The notes under the pieces are model-generated. The model made no database searches and was not told the origin of the DNA. It worked only from the letters and a program-made list of their open reading frames with translations. A DNA stretch of 64,000 nucleotides from Hyphomicrobiales bacterium (GTDB lineage Bacteria; Pseudomonadota; Alphaproteobacteria; Rhizobiales; Rhizobiaceae), in the NCBI GenBank assembly GCA_900473185.1, contig UCKU01000051.1, positions 1 to 64,000 of the forward strand, given 5' to 3'. Of the stretch, positions 59,780 through 64,000 are shown one piece after another (the stretch's first letter is position 1; every line of letters begins with the position of its first letter). Made by a program: the position numbers and the translations under genes.

Positions 59780-60367
59780 CTATGTCCTGGACGGTTTTTG
59801 AAGTTCGGCAAGAGCCTTGGTCAGGCCCTTCAGGGAAAAGCGCAAATTGATGTTCTGCCCGTTCATCAGGCGCAGTTGCGCTTCACCAGAGCTTCCCTTT
59901 TGCAGAGCGTCGAGCATCTCCCTGCTCAGCGCTTGCTGTGCCCAGCAACCTGCCTGATTGCAATTGCGATAGGGGATGGTGACAACATCCTTGCCGTCTG
60001 CCGCAAGGCCAAGCCCCACGGGCAGAGCTACGTTCAGCGGGACCAATGCGGTCAAAAGCAGACCGGTACCAGAGGATGTCTTTCCGTTGGCAGGGGCTGT
60101 TTTTGCGATCGCCAGTGTCAGGACATTGGCATCCTTCTCACCCTCCTTGACCTGGGCGATCTGCGCAACTTCGCACTGCCTCACGCTCTTGCCGTCGCCT
60201 GTATCGGCGTCAACGCAGCGATAGTACCAATCATCGAAACGTGTCGATTGGATAGGAGGCTCCGCAGCAACGGCACTCGGTCCCCGCATCACGATCGGTC
60301 CAACAGACAAGAGCGCTACAGCAGTACCCAGAACGATCATTCTTTTCGCGCAATAACGCAATCCCAT
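59780..60367 (-). CDS. Invasion-associated locus B (IalB) family protein
   Basis: A 195-residue exported protein. The signal peptide ends near PSAVAAEP, and the mature part has the IalB pattern RFDDWYYRCVDADTG, VRQCEVAQIAQV, LLLTALVPLNVALPVGLGLAADG and IPYRNCNQAGCWAQQAL, with four Cys that could form two disulfides, and a C-terminal LSLKGLTKAL-like end. The family occurs in alphaproteobacteria; in Bartonella it is linked to invasion, but its mechanism is not known. It is in one operon with the TpsB gene, which suggests a periplasmic helper role in exoprotein secretion. That is inference. Confidence 0.88.
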   Translation of the reverse strand: MGLRYCAKRMIVLGTAVALLSVGPIVMRGPSAVAAEPPIQSTRFDDWYYRCVDADTGDGKSVRQCEVAQIAQVKEGEKDANVLTLAIAKTAPANGKTSSGTGLLLTALVPLNVALPVGLGLAADGKDVVTIPYRNCNQAGCWAQQALSREMLDALQKGSSGEAQLRLMNGQNINLRFSLKGLTKALAELQKPSRT

Positions 60368-60756
60368 GCCTCACCGTCTTATCTTCGCAAATGCCACAAG
60401 CGCTCGCCAGACGAGCAATTTCCGGCTGCTGGCAATCCTCGTAAAGATTGAATCTTTCGCCAAACTGAACGCCGCCTCAACAAAAGGTTGCCCGCCATTC
60501 CTATCGGCGGGGTCCACAGCGGACTTGGCATTGAATCCGCAATTATCATATTGATGCATCTGCATATTTTTGAGTCCAGGCTGCAAACTCTGATCGGTAT
60601 TATCTGAAATCGTCGCCGTCGCATTAAGAAAATCATCATCTTAAGATTGAACAGATTTCCATTACACGTTGACTCTCGCCGCTAGGTTGTCGCATTGGCT
60701 GATTTCCCGTTTGCTGCATTGCAACCGGGTTGGTTGACGACAGAGGTTGTGACAGC
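60368..60756. promoter_or_regulatory. Divergent region between IalB/TpsB and TpsA genes
   Basis: About 390 bases without a gene. Positions 60530-60660 are AT-richer and contain ATTGATGCATCTGCATAT-like repeats. It should hold promoters of both arms of the two-partner secretion locus; none is clear enough to name. Confidence 0.4.
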
Positions 60757-63700
60757 ATGGGCAAGTCCGGGTTGCTTTTTTCCGTTTGGCGCGGAGTTCC
60801 CGTCGGATCCACAGAACGCAAAGAGCGGCATGCTTCTTCCGGTTTGGCGCGCAGGGCACTTGCGACGTTTCTAAGCGGCCTTCTCTTGTTTCAACCGGCC
60901 TTGCTGCAAGCCCAGCAGGTGACGCCGGATGCGGGCGCACCGGCCGCAAACCGGCCCGACATCGGGGCGGCGCCAAACGGCATTCCATTGATCGATATCG
61001 TGACGCCGAACAGTGCCGGCCTTTCCCATAATAAATACGGCGACTTCAATGTCGGAACGCCTGGTCTGATTTTGAACAACTACAATGCCGAGATTGGCAA
61101 TTCCAAGCTCGGCGGCGTCACTCCGGGCAACCCGAACCTGCGCAACAGCGGACCGGCGTCGGTCATCCTGAACGAAATCACCAGCGGCAATCGAAGCGCG
61201 CTGGAGGGACCGATCGAAGTGTTCGGCGGGCGCGCCGATGTCGTTATCGCCAATCCGAATGGCATCACATGCTCTGGCTGCGGCTTCATCAATACGCCGC
61301 ACGCAACCTTGACCACCGGCAAGCCCGACATTGACGCCAGTGGAAAACTGTCCGGCTTCACGGTTCAGGGCGGTGACGTCACCTTTGGGGCCAAGGGCGG
61401 CAATTTCGCGGGCGGTGACGGCGCGGTCGATCTCTTCGATGTCGTCTCCCGTAAAGTCAGTGTCGATGGCCCCGTTGCCGGCAAAGCCATGCGCTTCACC
61501 GTTGGGCGCAACAGGTTCGACTACCCGACGGGCGAGGCGACTGCGCTTGACGGGGCGGCCGACGCCGGAGAATTCGCCATCGACGGTTCCGCGCTCGGCG
61601 CCATGCAGGCCGACAGCATCAAGATCGTCGTGACCGACAAGGGGGCAGGGGTGCGCATGCGCGCCGATATGGCCGCCAATGCCGGTGATCTCACGCTGTC
61701 GGCAGATGGCAAGATTTCGCTCGGCAACGCATCGGGCCGTGACGGTGTGAAAATCCGTTCGAACCGGCAGGTGGAGGCCAAGAAGCTCACATCCAAGAAA
61801 AGCGTCGTCGTCGATGCTGCTGCGGGCATGACGCTTGAGACAGTCGCTGCTGACGAGGATGTCGTTCTTGCCAACGGCACCGGCCTTCTAACGATCGACA
61901 GCGAAGTTGCGGCGCTTGGAAAGCTGACGTTGAATTCGTCAGGGGCGATCGCGGCCGGCAATATTTCGGCGGGCAAGGACGCCGATATCAAGGCAGGACA
62001 GGGCATCGTCGCGGACCAGATCATCGCCGATGGTGCCGCACAACTTGCCTCGACATCCGGCGATATCGCAATCTCCGGGCTGGGCAAGGCCGGCGGTGGT
62101 GATCTGACGGTGAATGCAGCTTCGGGCGCAATTAGCGCCGGCTCGCTGATCAGCTTCAACAACACGATGCTATCGGCCGGAGCGGACATTGCCATTACCG
62201 GTGATCTGCTCTCAGGCGGGACGCTGACCGCACGAGCGCGCGCATTGGCGCTTGGCAAGGTTGTATCAGGGGTGGATTTCGAGGCGAGCGCCGCGGCTAG
62301 CGGCCCACTCGTAATGAAGGGGGGCGTGGGGAGCGCCAAGCTCGAGGCAACAGGCGGATCGGTCAGCGCAGATCAGATCGTCAGCGACGGCGATCTGACG
62401 GTTCACGCGCAAAAGAATATTTCCTACGACAGCCTGCAGAGCTTCGCCAAGGCCGAGCTCGGGGCCGATCAGGGCGCCATCAGCCTCGGTCACAAGACTG
62501 TCGCCAAAGGCGATATTACGCTGTCGCTCCAGAGCCTGGATCTCAGCGGCAACCGCGGCAAGATCGCCACATCGGGTACGCTGATCGTCAATGCCGATAG
62601 TGCCAATCTCTCCTTGAGTACGCTGACTTTCGGCGGCGTGGCGCTCAATCTGTCCGGCTCGGCCAACATGGCGGGCACCACTCTGCGTGCGCTTTCCTCG
62701 GATGGAGGCACCGGCAATATCGCGGTTAAGGCGCAGACCGTTTCAACGACCGCTTCCACATCCCTTCTGGCTGCCAACGACATGACGCTGACATTGGCAT
62801 CACTCGCCAATGCGGGACAGATGGCAGCCGGGCGCGATCTTACGCTGACCACCAACGGCAATTTCTCCAACACGGCAACCGGTCTCGTTTATGCCGGCCA
62901 GGATGGGCGCTTTTATGTGCCGGGCGACCTCGTCAATGATCAGGGAGCGATCGTTGCCGGCCGGGATCTGACGATTGCCTCCGATGCCGCCGGTGGTCGC
63001 AACCATTCGATCACCAATATCTCCGGCCTTATCCAGGCCGGCAATGACGTCTCGCTCATCACCGATAATCTCACCAACAAGCGGCTCAATCTCCCGGGCC
63101 TGAAATCCGTCCGGATCGACTCGGACACGCTGGCGGCATTCCGCCTGAACCAGGCCGTGGCCGGCCAGCCGTTCATGCAGCTCTATCAGGGCTCGAACGA
63201 TGATGACCCCAGCGATTATCTCTTCCCGGATCTGCCGCGCCAGCAATGGGAAGCCTATCAGGACAAGCTCTGGTCGGTGGCCAGCCTTGCCGATGGTACG
63301 TCCTTCCGTGCATGGACGTGGATTACCGAAGTCGGCCCCAGCAGTTCGGATTCGATCCGTGACTGGATCCAGACTCGTGTGCCGCGCGACGCAAACGGTA
63401 ATATCACGCTCGATCCGAACAACCCGTCGAAATATTTCATCGTCTCCAAGCAGGGGAAACCCAGGGATACGAGCACGATCTATACCTGGGACGACAGTGC
63501 CCGCATCGGGCAGAGCGTCTACGAGGATGTTTTCGATGGCGCTCTCTCTTCGGAGGCGCTCATTCGCTCCGGCAGAAACCTGCTGATCGATTCCACGGTT
63601 CTCAATAACGCGAGCAGCTCGATCGAAGCACAGGGCAATGCCGTTCTTCGCGGCGGCACGCTCAACAACCAGGGCGTGATGGGAACCCGCAAAACCCTCG

Positions 63701-64000
63701 TCGAATGTTATGCGCAAGGGGCGTGCGAAGCCTATGACGCCAGCGGCAATCGCAATCCCTCCAAGGACATGGCGGCGGGAACCTCGGTCCTCACCAAGAC
63801 TGAGGCGGTCGGGCTGGCTTCGGCCAATATCAAGGCCGCAGGTGCGCTCGATGTCAGCTTTGGCACTCTCAACAACAGCGTCGGCAGCGGTACGATTGCA
63901 GGACATACCGGTCTTGCGGCCGGCTCGAACGCCGCCAATCCCACAGCCGCGTTGAACGGCCTGACGGCGGGCGGAGCGCTCTTCGCACCGAACGCAGCCC
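60757..64000 (+). CDS. Two-partner secretion exoprotein (TpsA, filamentous-hemagglutinin family), 5' part
   Basis: The frame is open from ATG 60757 to the window end, 1081 codons, so the protein is truncated only by the window. It has a long signal region (hydrophobic LATFLSGLLLFQPALLQAQ) and the TPS secretion domain: NSAGLSHNKYGDFNVGTPGL, NPNLRNSGPASVILNEITSG, GGRADVVIANPNGITCSGCG with the ANPNGI motif and Cys pair, then TTGKP. After about residue 300 come repeated beta-helix-type segments (AGKDADIKAG, AGRDLTIASD, SGRNLLIDST). Such proteins are adhesins, hemolysins or contact-dependent toxins; which one depends on the unseen C-terminus. The TpsB gene is divergent. Confidence 0.92.
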   Translation, partial: MGKSGLLFSVWRGVPVGSTERKERHASSGLARRALATFLSGLLLFQPALLQAQQVTPDAGAPAANRPDIGAAPNGIPLIDIVTPNSAGLSHNKYGDFNVGTPGLILNNYNAEIGNSKLGGVTPGNPNLRNSGPASVILNEITSGNRSALEGPIEVFGGRADVVIANPNGITCSGCGFINTPHATLTTGKPDIDASGKLSGFTVQGGDVTFGAKGGNFAGGDGAVDLFDVVSRKVSVDGPVAGKAMRFTVGRNRFDYPTGEATALDGAADAGEFAIDGSALGAMQADSIKIVVTDKGAGVRMRADMAANAGDLTLSADGKISLGNASGRDGVKIRSNRQVEAKKLTSKKSVVVDAAAGMTLETVAADEDVVLANGTGLLTIDSEVAALGKLTLNSSGAIAAGNISAGKDADIKAGQGIVADQIIADGAAQLASTSGDIAISGLGKAGGGDLTVNAASGAISAGSLISFNNTMLSAGADIAITGDLLSGGTLTARARALALGKVVSGVDFEASAAASGPLVMKGGVGSAKLEATGGSVSADQIVSDGDLTVHAQKNISYDSLQSFAKAELGADQGAISLGHKTVAKGDITLSLQSLDLSGNRGKIATSGTLIVNADSANLSLSTLTFGGVALNLSGSANMAGTTLRALSSDGGTGNIAVKAQTVSTTASTSLLAANDMTLTLASLANAGQMAAGRDLTLTTNGNFSNTATGLVYAGQDGRFYVPGDLVNDQGAIVAGRDLTIASDAAGGRNHSITNISGLIQAGNDVSLITDNLTNKRLNLPGLKSVRIDSDTLAAFRLNQAVAGQPFMQLYQGSNDDDPSDYLFPDLPRQQWEAYQDKLWSVASLADGTSFRAWTWITEVGPSSSDSIRDWIQTRVPRDANGNITLDPNNPSKYFIVSKQGKPRDTSTIYTWDDSARIGQSVYEDVFDGALSSEALIRSGRNLLIDSTVLNNASSSIEAQGNAVLRGGTLNNQGVMGTRKTLVECYAQGACEAYDASGNRNPSKDMAAGTSVLTKTEAVGLASANIKAAGALDVSFGTLNNSVGSGTIAGHTGLAAGSNAANPTAALNGLTAGGALFAPNAA

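Noticed and set aside
61521..63906. Long open frames on the minus strand inside the TpsA gene (about 270 and 370 codons)
   Set aside because: They are antisense shadows of a GC-rich gene with strong third-base bias; composition is Ala/Pro/Ser- or Arg-rich, and they have no family pattern, while the plus frame has clear TPS motifs.
1..64000. CRISPR arrays, tRNA and rRNA genes, phage or integrase genes
   Set aside because: No regular repeat-spacer pattern, no tRNA-like cloverleaf and no integrase or phage gene was recognised.

Overview
The window looks like a chromosomal or large-replicon segment of an alphaproteobacterium of the Rhizobiaceae type (Rhizobium/Agrobacterium group). The signs are high GC, ATGA/GTGA-coupled operons, an ExoF/Wza-like export protein with WbaP/ExoY-type sugar transferase, several sugar ABC transporters each with its own regulator, and an IalB-family protein. 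The genus is inferred; no rRNA, tRNA, CRISPR array or intact insertion sequence was seen.

Region 1 (about 0.1-22.5 kb) is a surface-polysaccharide locus. It has three translationally coupled glycosyltransferases on the minus strand, a PhyH-type dioxygenase, a WecG/TagA-type glycosyltransferase, the polyprenyl-phosphate sugar transferase that starts the repeat unit, a UDP-glucuronate decarboxylase (UDP-xylose), a GT8 and another GT2 enzyme. A LuxR-type regulator with a degenerate receiver follows. Next is a tightly overlapping amino-sugar operon (acetyltransferase, Gfo/Idh dehydrogenase, DegT aminotransferase, second acyltransferase, epimerase, second DegT aminotransferase). Convergent to it are a Wzx flippase and an export protein, preceded by an OmpA-like lipoprotein and an L,D-transpeptidase. 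No Wzy polymerase or Wzc/ExoP co-polymerase is visible in the window.

Region 2 (22.7-31.3 kb) is a complete heme-acquisition and cell-surface-signalling cassette in the order known for has loci: ECF sigma factor, FecR-type anti-sigma, TonB-dependent receptor with signalling domain, HasA-like secreted hemophore, type I ABC exporter and membrane-fusion protein. The hemophore carries an RTX/serralysin-type C-terminus. Three near-identical ECF-type promoter motifs precede the first three genes.

Region 3 (31.3-57.9 kb) is a string of accessory metabolic modules: an extra FtsI-like transpeptidase; a TetR, phosphodiesterase, ABC importer (no ATPase) and phosphatase unit; a gamma-glutamyltransferase flanked by two amidohydrolases and a GntR regulator; a histidine phosphatase and an aldo/keto reductase; a LacI-regulated sugar isomerase/dehydrogenase pair with two perfect operators; and an IclR-linked set of two VOC proteins and a complete glucose/mannose-type ABC importer. 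The last two units share a TGAAC-N8-GTTCA palindrome. Beside that importer lie fragments of a mandelate-racemase-type enzyme and of an ABC permease.

Region 4 (58.0-64.0 kb) is a two-partner secretion locus: a TpsB outer-membrane transporter and an IalB-like periplasmic protein on the minus strand, diverging from a very large TpsA filamentous-hemagglutinin-type exoprotein that runs off the right edge.
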